64,000 nt of DNA from Lachnospiraceae bacterium (GCA_902363825.1 CABJBK010000001.1:310001-374000); one strand, 5' to 3'; counted from the stretch's first letter, positions 8,966 to 19,196 are shown. Notes: generated from the letters alone by a model not told the origin. A program made the numbers and translations.

Positions 8966-9402
8966 AAATCGCAATCGGAAATGATCATGCAGCAGTAGAA
9001 ATGAAACAGGAGATAAAAAAATATCTGGAAGAGCTCGGACATGAGGTCGTAAATTACGGAACGGACAGCAATGACAGCTGCGACTATCCGGTATACGGCG
9101 AGAAGGTCGGCAAAGCAGTTGCGGCAGGCGAGGCAGACTGCGGCGTACTGATCTGTGGTACCGGTGTTGGAATCTCCATCGCTGCCAACAAGGTAAAAGG
9201 CGTGCGTGCGGCGGTGTGCTCGGATGTGACGACCGCGCATCTGGTCAAGGAGCATAACAACGCGAATATCATTGCGTTTGGCGCAAGAATCGTAGGAGTA
9301 GAAACAGCAAAAGACATCGTAAAAGCATATCTCGATGCGGAATTTCTGGGAGGCAGACACGAAAAGCGCGTGGCTATGATCCATGAAATTGAGGAAAGAT
9401 AA
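8962..9402 (+). CDS. rpiB: Ribose 5-phosphate isomerase B
   Basis: The 146-residue protein interconverts ribose 5-phosphate and ribulose 5-phosphate. Family marks are GNDHAAVEMK at residue 6, the CDYP motif near residue 40, CGTGVGISIAANKVKG (cysteine of the RpiB/LacAB active site) near residue 65, and HNNANIIAFGARI near residue 95. The ATG overlaps the stop of the YqeG-like gene (ATGA), so the two are probably translationally coupled. A RpiB/AlsB (allose phosphate) activity is possible too. Confidence 0.93.
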   Translation: MKIAIGNDHAAVEMKQEIKKYLEELGHEVVNYGTDSNDSCDYPVYGEKVGKAVAAGEADCGVLICGTGVGISIAANKVKGVRAAVCSDVTTAHLVKEHNNANIIAFGARIVGVETAKDIVKAYLDAEFLGGRHEKRVAMIHEIEER

Positions 9403-9423
9403 GGCAGAACCGTAAAAAAAAGG

Positions 9424-9452
9424 TTGAAATGTAGGCTTATTTATTATAGAAT
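9424..9452 (+). promoter_or_regulatory. Candidate sigma-A promoter for efp
   Basis: TTGAAA (9424-9429) and TAGAAT (9447-9452) are 17 bp apart and lie about 50 bp upstream of the efp start codon. Confidence 0.65.
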
Positions 9453-9499
9453 AAAACGAGTGGGTGACATTCCCAGACAGATTTAAGGAGGAATATCGA

Positions 9500-10057
9500 A
9501 TGATTTCAGCAGGAGATTTTAGAAACGGAATTACGATCGAATATGAAGGAAACATTTATCAGATTATTGAATTTCAGCATGTAAAACCAGGTAAAGGTGC
9601 AGCTTTCGTCCGCACAAAGTTAAAAAATATCATCAACGGTGGTGTAGTGGAGAAGACATTCCGCCCGACCGAAAAATGTCCGCAGGCGCGTATTGACAGA
9701 AAAGATATGCAGTATTTATACAAAGATGGAGATTTATACTACTTCATGGATGTAGAGACATACGATCAGGTAGCGCTTGATTCCAACACGATCGGTGATG
9801 CACTTAAATTCGTAAAAGAAAACGAAATGTGTAAAGTATGCTCCCACAATGGAAACGTATTTGCAGTAGAACCGCCTCTGTTCGTAGAATTACAGATCAC
9901 AGAGACAGAACCGGGCTTCAAGGGAGACACCGCGACAGGTGCTACAAAGCCGGCAACTGTAGAAACAGGAGCAACAGTAAGCGTACCGTTATTCGTAGAG
10001 CAGGATGACGTGATCAAGATCGATACCAGAACCGGAGAATATTTATCCAGAGTATAA
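9500..10057 (+). CDS. efp: Translation elongation factor P
   Basis: The 185-residue protein relieves ribosome stalling at polyproline stretches. It begins [17 protein letters not shown], and the domain I loop tip reads [15 protein letters not shown] with the conserved lysine that is modified in some bacteria (K32 region). Domains II and III follow, ending [11 protein letters not shown]. The start at 9500 is set by AAGGAGG and by family alignment; a longer in-frame start at 9464 would add 12 residues and is unlikely. It converges with the spoVB-like gene. Confidence 0.96.
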   Translation: MISAGDFRNGITIEYEGNIYQIIEFQHVKPGKGAAFVRTKLKNIINGGVVEKTFRPTEKCPQARIDRKDMQYLYKDGDLYYFMDVETYDQVALDSNTIGDALKFVKENEMCKVCSHNGNVFAVEPPLFVELQITETEPGFKGDTATGATKPATVETGATVSVPLFVEQDDVIKIDTRTGEYLSRV

Positions 10058-10070
10058 GCCGGATAGATGA

Positions 10071-10117
10071 AAAGCCGTCATGTTTATGGTGACAGAACCA
10101 TAGCATGGCGGCTTTTT
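10071..10117. terminator. Bidirectional terminator between efp and the SpoVB-like gene
   Basis: A long hairpin pairs AAAGCCGTCATG with CATGGCGGCTTTTT, with an inner stem TATGGT/ACCATA. A-rich and T-rich flanks allow use in both directions. The stem covers the last codons and stop of the minus-strand gene. Confidence 0.8.
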
Positions 10118-11418
10118 GTGCAGAAACGGACGAGCAAAAACGTGGCACTGCCGGCAAGAAACAGCTGGGAAAGCAGCATTGCCATCAGATAGGAGCGGAT
10201 GCCGAACATCGGAATAAACGCGTAGATGCCGAGAATGCGGATGCCGCTGCTGAGCAGATTGAGCAAAAAAGTAGTGGTAGGCCTGCCGAGCCCGTGCAGG
10301 ATACTGGTCAGAGTGGTGGACAGAAACAAAAAAGGGCAGATCCAGCTGAGTGTGCAGATAAAAGTTCCCGCAAGTGTGTTTCCGAAAACATATTCGCCGA
10401 TGAAGCGGCCGGACAACAGAAAAAACAGTGTACTCATAAGACCAAGGATCATACAGGATTCGATGGTCTTTTTGATTGCCTTCTGGATGCGGAGATGATC
10501 GCGCTTTGCCCTCGCTTCGGAAATGGCGGGCAGCAGCATGACGGAGACGGAATTGGTCACGACATTGGGAAACAGGATCATGGGCAGCGCCATTCCGGTC
10601 AAAATACCAAAGACGCTTAGCGCCTCAGACTGTGTGTAGCCAAAAAGACGCAGCCTGGACGGGATCATGAGTGCTTCGAGGCTCTGGAAAAAATTTAGGG
10701 CGACGCGGTTTGCGGTGAGCGGAAGCGAAAAAAGCGCAATGTTTTTTAGCATTCCGATAAAATGCCCCTGTTTCTTTTGGAAAGGCAGGACTGTGATGCA
10801 AAAAAGAGCGGAAAAGATCTCCCCGCAGACAATGCCCCAGACTGCGATATCGGCAGAGAGCGCCGCACCCTTTTCGGTATAGATCAGAGCGATGACATAG
10901 ACGGACGCTACCCGCACGACCTGTTCTAACAGCTGGGAAACGGCCGGGACGGCGGCTTTTTTCATACCATAGTAGTAACCGTTTGCGCAGGCGTGAACCG
11001 CGGAAAAAGGAAGCGAGTAGGCCATGATCCGGATGAGTGGCGCGCAGCGTGGCTCATCCAGATAGCCTGCGGCGAGTGCATCGGCATACCGGCATAAAAA
11101 AGTGCAGGCAGACAGGGAACTGGCGATGGAAAGGAAAAAACCTGCGTACAGGCAGAGAAATGCCTCGCCGGTGCGCCCGCTGCCGTATTTTTCCGCGGTA
11201 AATTTAGAGACTGCGGTCTGGATACCGGAAGAAGTAAGTGAGATACAGAGCGCTAAAAGAGGAAAAATAAGCTGGTAAATTCCGATTCCCTCCGCACCAA
11301 TCGTACGGCTCAGGAATATTCTATAGAAGAAACCGATTACCCTGCTTAGGGATCCTGCAAGGGTAAGGAGCAGGGTCCCTGCGACAAGTGAATTTTTAAG
11401 GGGCAGGCTGTGTTTCAA
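10084..11418 (-). CDS. SpoVB-like polysaccharide flippase (MOP superfamily)
   Basis: The 444-residue integral membrane protein has about 12 hydrophobic segments and the family opening AGTLLLTLAGSLSRVIGFFYRIFLSRTIGAEGIGIYQL. MOP-family flippases of the SpoVB/MurJ/YtgP kind move lipid-linked cell-wall or polysaccharide precursors across the membrane; SpoVB is needed for spore cortex formation. The start was placed at a TTG codon (11418-11416) because it is preceded at 7 nt by AAAGGAGGT on the minus strand; the ATG at 11502 lacks such a site. Membership of a sporulation pathway is inferred only from the family. Confidence 0.88.
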   Translation of the reverse strand: MKHSLPLKNSLVAGTLLLTLAGSLSRVIGFFYRIFLSRTIGAEGIGIYQLIFPLLALCISLTSSGIQTAVSKFTAEKYGSGRTGEAFLCLYAGFFLSIASSLSACTFLCRYADALAAGYLDEPRCAPLIRIMAYSLPFSAVHACANGYYYGMKKAAVPAVSQLLEQVVRVASVYVIALIYTEKGAALSADIAVWGIVCGEIFSALFCITVLPFQKKQGHFIGMLKNIALFSLPLTANRVALNFFQSLEALMIPSRLRLFGYTQSEALSVFGILTGMALPMILFPNVVTNSVSVMLLPAISEARAKRDHLRIQKAIKKTIESCMILGLMSTLFFLLSGRFIGEYVFGNTLAGTFICTLSWICPFLFLSTTLTSILHGLGRPTTTFLLNLLSSGIRILGIYAFIPMFGIRSYLMAMLLSQLFLAGSATFLLVRFCTKSRHAMVLSP

Positions 11419-11518
11419 GAAAAGACCTCCTTTGAAAAAAGCTGGTCGGATTTTCTTTAATATATGTGGCGCAAGAAAGAGAAAGAACAAAATGTAAGGC
11501 AAAATTGGAGGGAATCAA

Positions 11519-12700
11519 ATGCCGGGAATGATATATCTGGACCATGCGGCTACCACGCAGATCGCTCCGGAAGTACTGGAAGCAATGCAGCCTTTTTTAT
11601 TTGGAAAATACGGAAACGCATCCACACTGTATGATCTTGGCAAGATCAGCAAAGAGGCGGTGGAACATGCGCGCAGGCAGGCTGCGGATGTGATCGGGGC
11701 AAAACCGGAGGAAATTTATTTTACGTCGGGCGGAAGCGAGGCAGACAACTGGGCGTTAAAAACAGCTGCCAGGATGTACCGGAGAAGAGGAAACCATATC
11801 ATTACGACAAAGATAGAGCATCATGCGGTTTTAAACAGCTGTAAGGCACTCGAGGAGGAGGGCTTTTCGGTCACTTATCTGAATGTGGATGAAGAGGGAA
11901 GAGTAAGAACAGAAGAATTAAAGCGGGCGATCCGGCCGAATACGATCCTGATCTCTGTCATGTACGCGAACAATGAGATCGGAACGATACAGCCGATCGA
12001 TGAGATCGCGAAGATCGCGAAAGCAAGAAGGATCCTGTTCCATACGGATGCGGTGCAGGCGTATGGGCAGATCCCGATCTCGGTGCAGCAGACACCGCTT
12101 GATATGCTGAGCACGAGCAGCCATAAACTCTATGGGCCAAAAGGAGTCGGATGCTTATATATCAGAGAGGGAACGCCGTTAAAATCCTACATTGACGGAG
12201 GTGGACAGGAACGGGGAAAACGTGCGGGAACCGAGAATGTTCCGGGGATTGTTGGCTTTGGGAAGGCATCGGAGCTTGCACGGATCGAAATGCCGTACCG
12301 GATAGCGCGGGAGACGAGACTGCGGGATGAACTGATAAAAAATGTACTGCGTGAGATCCCGTATACACGGTTGAACGGAGGGAGAGAGAACCGGCTGCCC
12401 AACAACGCGAACTTCTGTTTTCAGTTTGTGGAGGGAGGAAACCTGTTAGTTCTTCTTGATATGAAAGGAATCTGCGCATCTACTGCATCCGCCTGTTCCG
12501 CGGGAGAAAAACCGGTGTCTCATGTGTTAAAAGCGATCGGAGTGCCGGAGGAGATCGCGGCGGGATCGCTCCGTCTTACGCTCGGAAAGAATACGACACC
12601 CGAAGAGATCGCCTATACCGTGGAATGTTTGAAAGAATGTGTCAGAAAACTCCGGGAAAAATCACTTGCGTATAAAGAGTACGAAAAGACCCTGCGGTGA
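11519..12700 (+). CDS. Cysteine desulfurase, NifS/IscS type
   Basis: The 393-residue PLP enzyme takes sulfur from cysteine for iron-sulfur clusters or thio-modified tRNA. It contains YLDHAATT at residue 5, TSGGSEADNWALK near residue 68, HTDAVQAYGQ near residue 180, the PLP-lysine stretch STSSHKLYGPKGVG near residue 198, and the persulfide cysteine loop STASACSAGEKPVSHV near residue 320. TTGGAGG precedes the ATG by 7 nt. No iscU-like scaffold or thiI follows, so the destination of the sulfur is not shown by context. Confidence 0.93.
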   Translation: MPGMIYLDHAATTQIAPEVLEAMQPFLFGKYGNASTLYDLGKISKEAVEHARRQAADVIGAKPEEIYFTSGGSEADNWALKTAARMYRRRGNHIITTKIEHHAVLNSCKALEEEGFSVTYLNVDEEGRVRTEELKRAIRPNTILISVMYANNEIGTIQPIDEIAKIAKARRILFHTDAVQAYGQIPISVQQTPLDMLSTSSHKLYGPKGVGCLYIREGTPLKSYIDGGGQERGKRAGTENVPGIVGFGKASELARIEMPYRIARETRLRDELIKNVLREIPYTRLNGGRENRLPNNANFCFQFVEGGNLLVLLDMKGICASTASACSAGEKPVSHVLKAIGVPEEIAAGSLRLTLGKNTTPEEIAYTVECLKECVRKLREKSLAYKEYEKTLR

Positions 12701-12705
12701 AAGAA

Positions 12706-12744
12706 AAAGATCAGGACAGACGAAACAGGTCTGCCCTGATCTTT
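12706..12744. terminator. Bidirectional terminator between nifS-like and hisK genes
   Basis: AAAGATCAGG-ACAGAC pairs with GGTCTG-CCCTGATCTTT around a 6-nt loop, between two convergent genes. Confidence 0.85.
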
Positions 12745-12747
12745 GTA

Positions 12748-13551
12748 TCACGGGAGCTTATAAAATTCCGGTTTCCGGTTCCGGAAGACGGTATAATAGG
12801 AAAGACCGCATGCTTTTAACAGATCCGGTACTTTCTTAAAATCATACGCGACATGCTCCGGCTGGTGCGCGTCCGCGCCGATCGTCAAGATCTCGCCGCC
12901 AAGCTCATGATAGCGGCTTAAAATCTCCTCGGAAGGATTCGGGTGGCCAAGCCCGTATTTAAAACCGCCGGTGTTGATCTCAATGCCTCTGCCGAGGGAG
13001 ATCAGCTTTTTTAGGATCTCGTCAAGCACGTCGGCGTATTTCGCATAGGTGTAGTCGGCGTTGCGGTTCGGACCGTAGCGGACGACGTAATCAATGTGGC
13101 CGTAAACGTCAAAATCGGTAAACGCGTCTAAATTCTCCAGAATGGAAACAAAATATTCGGTGTAGGCTTCCTGTTCTGTCTTGCCATCGAAAAAGGAAAA
13201 GTAATAGGGATCTTTTCCGTGTACCACATGGGAAGAACCGATCACAAAATCAAAAGGATATCCGTCCGTCACATCGGAGAGCCTTTTTGCCAGATGCGGC
13301 TGAAGTCCGAGCTCGATGCCCCACAGAACGGAGATCTTTTTTTTATATTTTTCTTTTAAGGAAAAAATGCGTTCCTGATAGGCGGGGAAATCCAAAAGAA
13401 AAAGTTCCGGTTCTTCCGGGTAGTCATAATCCAGATGATCGGTAAAGCAGATGCCGTCCAACTGTTTCTCGATGGCGCTTTGTATCATGAGTTCCGGGTC
13501 GGCGTCACTGTCACCGGAAAAAGCGCAGTGCATGTGTGTATCCCAAAGCAT
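12748..13551 (-). CDS. hisK: Histidinol-phosphatase, PHP family (HisJ/HisK type)
   Basis: The 267-residue protein carries the PHP metal motifs: DTHMHCAFSGDSDADPE at residue 4, CFTDHLDY near residue 35, GSSHVVHGKD near residue 100, FDVYGHIDYVVRY near residue 155, and IGADAHQPEHVAYDF near residue 232. In histidine synthesis this family hydrolyses histidinol phosphate. It is alone here; hisH and hisF lie at 55.7 kb and other his genes are not in the window. The ATG has AAGGAGG 7 nt upstream. Confidence 0.88.
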   Translation of the reverse strand: MLWDTHMHCAFSGDSDADPELMIQSAIEKQLDGICFTDHLDYDYPEEPELFLLDFPAYQERIFSLKEKYKKKISVLWGIELGLQPHLAKRLSDVTDGYPFDFVIGSSHVVHGKDPYYFSFFDGKTEQEAYTEYFVSILENLDAFTDFDVYGHIDYVVRYGPNRNADYTYAKYADVLDEILKKLISLGRGIEINTGGFKYGLGHPNPSEEILSRYHELGGEILTIGADAHQPEHVAYDFKKVPDLLKACGLSYYTVFRNRKPEFYKLP

Positions 13552-13597
13552 AGAGTATCCTCCTTAGTTGTCCATATAACAGGTATCAGATATTCTT

Positions 13598-13627
13598 ATT
13601 ATAGAAAGAAAAGAAAGCGGATTTCAA
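13598..13627 (-). promoter_or_regulatory. Candidate promoter for hisK
   Basis: On the minus strand TTGAAA (13627-13622) and TATAAT (13603-13598) are separated by 18 bp, about 45 bp upstream of the hisK start codon. Confidence 0.55.
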
Positions 13628-13866
13628 TAGGAATCCCGAAAAAACAGCGGATACAGGCAATTTTTGCACGATTGTTCCAACAAAAAAAGGAAATTGTATT
13701 TACGGAAAAACAATTCCTTATACACATTATACAGAAAAAGGAACAACTATTTTAACATTTTGTCAAAATAAACAGGGAATATGGAATAAATACTTGTAAA
13801 ATCTGTTAGAATACGAATTGGGAAGAAAAGAAATGGTGAAAAAATTAACAAAGTGTAGAAACCCAC

Positions 13867-13895
13867 TTGAATTTTGCGGTGAAATTAGTTAGAAT
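13867..13895 (+). promoter_or_regulatory. Candidate sigma-A promoter for gap
   Basis: TTGAAT (13867-13872) and TAGAAT (13890-13895) are 17 bp apart, leaving a leader of about 60 nt before the gap start codon. Confidence 0.65.
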
Positions 13896-13961
13896 AATAG
13901 CAGTTGGGCGGACAAGTCCAAAGAAAAAGAATCTTAATCAAAATTTAGGAGGAATTAAGAC

Positions 13962-14978
13962 ATGGCAGTAAGAGTAGCAATTAATGGTTTCGGCCGTATC
14001 GGTCGTCTTGCATTCAGACAGATGTTTGGAGCAGAAGGATACGAAGTAGTAGCAATCAACGATTTAACAAGCCCGAAGATGTTAGCACATTTATTAAAAT
14101 ATGATTCATCTCAGGGTAAATATGAATTAGCAGACAAGGTATCTGCTGGTGAAGATTCTATCACTGTTGATGGAAAAGAAATCAAGATCTACGCTTTCCC
14201 GGATGCAAACAACTGCCCATGGGGAGAATTAAAAGTAGACGTTGTATTAGAGTGCTCCGGCTTCTATACAAGCAAAGAAAAAGCACAGGCTCACATCAAT
14301 GCTGGTGCTCGTAAAGTTGTTATCTCAGCTCCGGCTGGAAATGACCTTCCTACCATCGTTTACAATACAAACCATGAGACACTGAAAGCAACAGATACTA
14401 TCATTTCTGCAGCTTCTTGTACAACAAACTGCTTAGCACCTATGGCTGACGCATTAAATAAATTTGCTCCGATCCAGTCTGGTATCATGGTAACAATCCA
14501 TGCTTACACTGGTGATCAGATGACTCTTGACGGACCGCAGAGAAAAGGCGATTTAAGAAGATCAAGAGCAGCAGCAGTAAACATCGTTCCGAACAGCACC
14601 GGTGCTGCAAAAGCAATCGGACTTGTTATTCCGGAATTAAACGGAAAATTAATCGGATCTGCTCAGCGTGTTCCGGTTCCGACTGGTTCTACTACAATCT
14701 TAACAGCAGTTGTTAAGAAAGCAGATGTAACTGTTGATGCAATCAATGCAGCTATGAAAGCAGCAGCTAACGAATCATTCGGATACAACGAAGACCTCAT
14801 CGTATCTTCTGATATCGTTGGAATGAGATATGGCTCATTATTTGATGCTACTCAGACAATGGTTTCTAAAGTTGGTGATGATTTATACGAAGTACAGGTT
14901 GTTTCTTGGTATGACAACGAGAACAGCTACACATCTCAGATGGTTCGTACAATCAAATACTTCTCTGAATTAGCATAA
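13962..14978 (+). CDS. gap: Glyceraldehyde-3-phosphate dehydrogenase
   Basis: The 338-residue NAD-dependent enzyme oxidises glyceraldehyde 3-phosphate in glycolysis. It has the Rossmann start [16 protein letters not shown], the catalytic cysteine in [12 protein letters not shown] (near residue 155), and TIHAYTGDQ and [15 protein letters not shown] at the expected places. Codon choice is sharply biased (TTA Leu, GCA/GCT Ala, GTT/GTA Val), unlike the flanking genes upstream, which suggests very high expression. It begins the gap-pgk-tpiA-gpmI run. A TTAGGAGGA ribosome site is present. Confidence 0.98.
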   Translation: MAVRVAINGFGRIGRLAFRQMFGAEGYEVVAINDLTSPKMLAHLLKYDSSQGKYELADKVSAGEDSITVDGKEIKIYAFPDANNCPWGELKVDVVLECSGFYTSKEKAQAHINAGARKVVISAPAGNDLPTIVYNTNHETLKATDTIISAASCTTNCLAPMADALNKFAPIQSGIMVTIHAYTGDQMTLDGPQRKGDLRRSRAAAVNIVPNSTGAAKAIGLVIPELNGKLIGSAQRVPVPTGSTTILTAVVKKADVTVDAINAAMKAAANESFGYNEDLIVSSDIVGMRYGSLFDATQTMVSKVGDDLYEVQVVSWYDNENSYTSQMVRTIKYFSELA

Positions 14979-15038
14979 TCAATCTGCAAATTGCGGAATA
15001 ACGTCGCGGAATGAGAATTCATTCATGCGGATAAGACT

Positions 15039-15079
15039 CAACGCAGGGTCCGGTCTTTTTGGGACCGGAGCCTGCGTTG
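15039..15079 (+). promoter_or_regulatory. Stable stem-loop between gap and pgk
   Basis: CAACGCAGG-GTCCGGTC pairs almost perfectly with GACCGGA-CCTGCGTTG around a T-rich loop. No T-run follows directly, so it may be an mRNA stabiliser, processing site or partial terminator rather than a full stop. Confidence 0.6.
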
Positions 15080-15137
15080 TTGTCTGTAAAAAAGAAAATT
15101 TCAGGCAGAGCCTGTCAGGTTAAAAGGAGGACATAGT

Positions 15138-16349
15138 ATGTCATTAAACAAAAAATCAGTAGATGATATCAATGTAAAGGGAAAAAGAGTTCTTTGCAGA
15201 TGTGATTTCAACGTTCCGTTAAAGGATGGAAAGATCACAGATGAAAACCGTCTGGTTGCAGCACTTCCGACCATCAAGAAACTGATCGCAGACGGCGGAA
15301 AGGTTATCCTTTGCTCCCATCTTGGAAAAGTAAAAACAGAAGAAGATAAAAAGACAAAGACACTTGCTCCGGTAGCAGTAAGACTTTCCGAATTATTAGG
15401 ACAGGAAGTAAAATTCGTAGCAGATCCGGAAGTAGTAGGCCCGAACGCAAAGGCTGCTGTTGAAGCAATGAAAGACGGAGAAGTGATCTTACTTGAGAAT
15501 ACACGTTTCAGAGCTGAAGAGACAAAGAACGGCGAAGCATTCTCCAAAGATCTTGCTTCTATCTGTGATGTATTCGTAAACGATGCATTCGGTACCGCAC
15601 ACAGAGCACACTGCTCTAACGTAGGTGTTGCAGCTTTAGTTGACACTGCAGTTGTAGGTTACCTGATGCAGAAAGAGATCGATTTCCTTGGAAATGCAGT
15701 AGAGAATCCGGTCAGACCGTTCGTTGCGATCCTCGGTGGCGCAAAAGTTGCAGATAAGTTAAACGTTATCTCCAACCTGCTTGAGAAATGCGATACCCTG
15801 ATCATCGGTGGTGGTATGGCTTATACATTCTTAAAAGCAAAAGGATATGAGATCGGAAAATCTTTAGTAGATGATACCAAGATCGATTACTGCAAGGAAA
15901 TGATGGAAAAAGCAGAAAAACTTGGAAAGAAATTACTTCTTCCGGTAGATTCTGTTGTAGCAGCAGCATTCCCGGATCCGATCGACGCAAAGATCGATGT
16001 AGCAGTATATGATGCAGATAAGATGCCGGCAGACATGGCTGGATTTGATATCGGACCGAAAACTGCTGAATTATATGCAGACGCTGTTAAGTCAGCAAAG
16101 ACTGTTGTATGGAACGGACCGATGGGAATCTTCGAGAACCCGATCCTTGCAAAAGGTACCATCGCTGTAGCTCAGGCACTTGCTGATACAGACGCTACTA
16201 CGATCATCGGTGGTGGTGACTCCGCAGCAGCAGTAAACCAGCTTGGATTCGGTGACAAGATGAGCCACATCTCCACAGGTGGTGGTGCATCCTTAGAGTT
16301 CCTGGAAGGTAAGGAATTACCGGGTGTTGCAGCAGCAAACGATAAGTAG
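15138..16349 (+). CDS. pgk: Phosphoglycerate kinase
   Basis: The 403-residue enzyme makes ATP from 1,3-bisphosphoglycerate. It shows [18 protein letters not shown] at about residue 22, CSHLGKVK near residue 59, ENTRFRAEE near residue 118, [13 protein letters not shown] near residue 148, and the nucleotide loop [13 protein letters not shown] near residue 358 with [14 protein letters not shown] near the end. It shares the strong codon bias of gap and lies 159 bp after it, separated by a stem-loop. AAAGGAGGAC precedes the ATG. Confidence 0.98.
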   Translation: MSLNKKSVDDINVKGKRVLCRCDFNVPLKDGKITDENRLVAALPTIKKLIADGGKVILCSHLGKVKTEEDKKTKTLAPVAVRLSELLGQEVKFVADPEVVGPNAKAAVEAMKDGEVILLENTRFRAEETKNGEAFSKDLASICDVFVNDAFGTAHRAHCSNVGVAALVDTAVVGYLMQKEIDFLGNAVENPVRPFVAILGGAKVADKLNVISNLLEKCDTLIIGGGMAYTFLKAKGYEIGKSLVDDTKIDYCKEMMEKAEKLGKKLLLPVDSVVAAAFPDPIDAKIDVAVYDADKMPADMAGFDIGPKTAELYADAVKSAKTVVWNGPMGIFENPILAKGTIAVAQALADTDATTIIGGGDSAAAVNQLGFGDKMSHISTGGGASLEFLEGKELPGVAAANDK

Positions 16350-16441
16350 GCCGGAAGCACTTAGTGATTGACAAGCCGCAGGCGCAGGCAGAACTTCCAG
16401 CCTTATTGACAATATATTCAGTGTATTAAGGAGAAACAAAA

Positions 16442-17191
16442 ATGGCAAGAAAGAAAATTGTAGCCGGCAACTGGAAAATGAACATGACTCCAAGCCAGGC
16501 AGTGAAATTAGTAGAAGAATTAAAACCATTAGTAAAGAGCGATGACGTAGACGTTGTTTACTGTGTACCTGCAATCGACATTGTTCCGGTTGTAGAAGCT
16601 GTAAAAGGAACAAACGTTGCAGTTGGTGCAGAAAACATGTATTTCGAAGAGAAAGGTGCTTACACCGGAGAAATCTCTGCGGAAATGTTAGTTGATGCTG
16701 GCGTAAAATATGTAGTATTAGGACATTCTGAGAGACGTGATTACTTCAAAGAGTGTGACTGCATGATCAACAAGAAAGTAAAGAAAGCGCTGGAAGCCGG
16801 ACTTACTCCGATCCTTTGCTGTGGAGAATCTTTAGAGCAGAGAGAAATGGGCATTACCTTAGACTGGATCCGTATGCAGATCAAATCTGACCTTGCAGGC
16901 GTTACAGCAGAGCAGGTTGCATCCATGGTTATCGCATATGAGCCGATCTGGGCAATCGGAACTGGAAAGACTGCTACTTCTGATCAGGCAGAAGAAGTTT
17001 GCGGCGCAATCCGTGCATGCATCAAAGAAGTATACGGCGAAGCAACCGCAGAAGCAGTTCGTATCCAGTACGGCGGATCTGTAAATGCAGGAAATGCAGC
17101 TGAATTATTCGCAAAACCGGATATCGATGGCGGATTAGTTGGTGGAGCTTCCTTAAAGGCTGATTTTGGTAAGATCGTAAACTACAAATAA
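16442..17191 (+). CDS. tpiA: Triose-phosphate isomerase
   Basis: The 249-residue TIM barrel interconverts dihydroxyacetone phosphate and glyceraldehyde 3-phosphate. Catalytic elements are NWKMN (K13 region), GHSERRDYF (His near residue 96), [14 protein letters not shown] (Glu near residue 167), and the phosphate loops YGGSVNAGN and GGLVGGASL. The highly expressed codon style continues. TAAGGAG precedes the ATG, and a terminator follows the gene. Confidence 0.98.
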   Translation: MARKKIVAGNWKMNMTPSQAVKLVEELKPLVKSDDVDVVYCVPAIDIVPVVEAVKGTNVAVGAENMYFEEKGAYTGEISAEMLVDAGVKYVVLGHSERRDYFKECDCMINKKVKKALEAGLTPILCCGESLEQREMGITLDWIRMQIKSDLAGVTAEQVASMVIAYEPIWAIGTGKTATSDQAEEVCGAIRACIKEVYGEATAEAVRIQYGGSVNAGNAAELFAKPDIDGGLVGGASLKADFGKIVNYK

Positions 17192-17220
17192 AGAAAAATT
17201 ACTGTCATGTAAAAAATAAA

Positions 17221-17256
17221 AAAGAGGATAACCGGGGAAACTCGGTTATCCTCTTT
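17221..17256 (+). terminator. Intrinsic terminator after tpiA
   Basis: AAAGAGGATAACCG pairs perfectly with CGGTTATCCTCTTT around an 8-nt loop, followed by GGTTTTG. Confidence 0.8.
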
Positions 17257-17274
17257 GGTTTTGTGAATAAAATA

Positions 17275-17303
17275 TTGTGAAATCCTTGACAATAGTGTAT
17301 AAT
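17275..17303 (+). promoter_or_regulatory. Candidate promoter for gpmI
   Basis: TTGTGA (17275-17280) and TATAAT (17298-17303) are 17 bp apart. Together with the preceding terminator this suggests that gpmI has its own transcript. Confidence 0.6.
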
Positions 17304-17396
17304 GTTTGCGGTAATCAAAAAGTAGTTTAAACAGTACCGGACATTATGTGCCGGGAGAACCATAAAACAACGATCAAAGAAAAGAGGAAAAAGATT

Positions 17397-18938
17397 ATGA
17401 GCAAAAAACCAACCGTATTGATGATCTTAGACGGATTCGGCTTAAATGACAAGACAGAGGGAAATGCTGTCGCACAGGCGAACACACCGGTCATTGACAA
17501 ACTCATGAAAGACTATCCGTTCGTAAAGGGATATGCCAGCGGACTTGCAGTAGGACTTCCGGAAGGCCAGATGGGAAACTCTGAAGTAGGTCATATGAAC
17601 ATGGGCGCAGGAAGAATCGTATATCAGGAACTGACCAGAATCACAAAAGAGATCGGAGATGGCGATTTCTTTAAGAACGAAGCACTGTTAGACGGCATGC
17701 AGAATGCAAAGAAAAACGGTTCTGCGCTTCATCTGTTCGGACTGTTATCCGATGGTGGTGTACACAGCCACAATACACACCTGTATGGTCTGCTTGAGAT
17801 GGCAAAAAGAGAAGGCGTTGAGAAAGTATATGTACACTGCTTCCTTGACGGACGTGATACAGCACCGACTTCCGCAAAGGGATATGTAGAAGAACTTCAG
17901 GCAAAAATGAAAGAGATCGGTGTTGGCGAGATCGCTTCCTTAGAGGGACGTTACTATGCGATGGATCGTGATAACCGCTGGGATCGTGTGGAAAAAGCAT
18001 ACCGCGCAGTTGCGGAAGGTCAGGGAGAAAAGGCAGAAGACGCACTGGCAGCACTGGATGCTTCCTACGCAAAGGGTGTAACTGATGAGTTCGTGGTTCC
18101 GACCGTGATCGAAAAAGACGGAAAACCGGTTGCAACGGTAAATGACGGAGATTCCATTATTTTCTATAACTTCCGTCCGGACCGCGCAAGAGAGATGACA
18201 AGAGCATTCTGCGCGGATGAATTTGACGGATTCGACCGTGGAGCAAGAAAGAATGTAAAATTCGTTTGCTTTACCGAGTATGACGAGACCATTCCGAACA
18301 AAGAGATCGCTTTCAAGAAAGTGCATCTGACCAATACCTTTGGTGAATATCTTGCAAAGAATGGCAAGACACAGGCAAGAATCGCTGAGACAGAGAAGTA
18401 TGCGCACGTTACATTCTTCTTTAACGGCGGTGTGGAAGAACCGAATCAGGGCGAAGACCGTATTCTGGTAAAATCCCCGAAGGTTGCTACCTATGATCTT
18501 CAGCCGGAAATGAGCGCACCGGAAGTATGCGACAAACTGTGTGCAGCGATCCGTTCTGATAAGTATGATGTCATCATTGTAAATTTCGCAAACCCGGATA
18601 TGGTAGGCCATACCGGAATCATGGAAGCTGCAATTAAGGCAGTTGAAACCGTAGATACCTGTGTTGGAAAAGCAGTAGAAGCATTAAAAGAAGTCGGCGG
18701 ACAGGCATTCTTATGCGCAGACCACGGAAACGCAGAGCAGCTCATCGATTACGAGACAGGCGCTCCGTTTACCGCACATACGACCAATCCGGTTCCGTTT
18801 ATTCTGATCAACGCAGATCCTGCATATACGTTAAAAGAAGAAGGACGTCTTGCGGACATTATCCCGACCATGATCGATATGATGGGAATGGAGAAGCCGG
18901 CAGAAATGACAGGCGAGTCCCTTCTGATCCGCAAATAG
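17397..18938 (+). CDS. gpmI: 2,3-bisphosphoglycerate-independent phosphoglycerate mutase
   Basis: The 513-residue metalloenzyme interconverts 3- and 2-phosphoglycerate. It has [11 protein letters not shown] at residue 8, the catalytic serine in [18 protein letters not shown] (near residue 63), DGRDTAP near residue 155, [14 protein letters not shown] near residue 185, [14 protein letters not shown] near residue 260, and metal-binding [21 protein letters not shown] and [10 protein letters not shown] in the C-terminal half. The ATG at 17397 has AAGAGGAAAA upstream; an in-frame ATG 17 codons earlier is less likely. Confidence 0.97.
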   Translation: MSKKPTVLMILDGFGLNDKTEGNAVAQANTPVIDKLMKDYPFVKGYASGLAVGLPEGQMGNSEVGHMNMGAGRIVYQELTRITKEIGDGDFFKNEALLDGMQNAKKNGSALHLFGLLSDGGVHSHNTHLYGLLEMAKREGVEKVYVHCFLDGRDTAPTSAKGYVEELQAKMKEIGVGEIASLEGRYYAMDRDNRWDRVEKAYRAVAEGQGEKAEDALAALDASYAKGVTDEFVVPTVIEKDGKPVATVNDGDSIIFYNFRPDRAREMTRAFCADEFDGFDRGARKNVKFVCFTEYDETIPNKEIAFKKVHLTNTFGEYLAKNGKTQARIAETEKYAHVTFFFNGGVEEPNQGEDRILVKSPKVATYDLQPEMSAPEVCDKLCAAIRSDKYDVIIVNFANPDMVGHTGIMEAAIKAVETVDTCVGKAVEALKEVGGQAFLCADHGNAEQLIDYETGAPFTAHTTNPVPFILINADPAYTLKEEGRLADIIPTMIDMMGMEKPAEMTGESLLIRK

Positions 18939-18960
18939 CACAGACATTCCGGAGGAACGT

Positions 18961-19194
18961 ATGAAGTTAAAGAAAGTGCTGATCCCTTTGGCTTTAACGA
19001 TCTGCTGTAGTTTCTATTTTGCGGCATTTGCGATCATCTGCGCGGCGAGATCCGTTTCCGGTATGGCATTAACGCTCGGTATTCTGATACCGGCGATCGT
19101 GGTACTGGTGTCGGTCATCCTGTTTGTGCGCGGTTATTTCGAGATCCGGCGTGAAGCGGAGGAGTCCGAGAAGGAAAAAGAAAAGCAAAAATAA
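18961..19194 (+). CDS. Small two-segment membrane protein (77 residues)
   Basis: Function unknown. Two hydrophobic helices at about residues 8-29 and 35-57 are followed by a charged tail made mostly of Glu and Lys. CGGAGGA precedes the ATG by 6 nt. The gene lies 22 bp after gpmI and ends just before a terminator, so it is probably co-transcribed with gpmI. It may be a DUF-type accessory membrane protein. Confidence 0.7.
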   Translation: MKLKKVLIPLALTICCSFYFAAFAIICAARSVSGMALTLGILIPAIVVLVSVILFVRGYFEIRREAEESEKEKEKQK

Positions 19195-19196
19195 AA

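Larger units (their letters stand above)
13552..13961. other. 410-bp divergent intergenic region before gap
   Basis: AT-rich spacer between hisK (minus) and gap (plus). It holds candidate promoters for both genes (listed separately) and a short imperfect inverted repeat (GGAAATTG/CAATTCC, about 13690-13716). No open frame of note and no CggR-type operator was recognised. Confidence 0.5.

Noticed and set aside
16368..16411. Two TTGACA sequences between pgk and tpiA
   Set aside because: Neither has a -10 box at 16-18 bp, so no internal tpiA promoter is claimed.
17286..17303. TTGACA close to TATAAT before gpmI
   Set aside because: The two boxes are only 6 bp apart, so they cannot form one promoter; TTGTGA at 17275 gives the right spacing.
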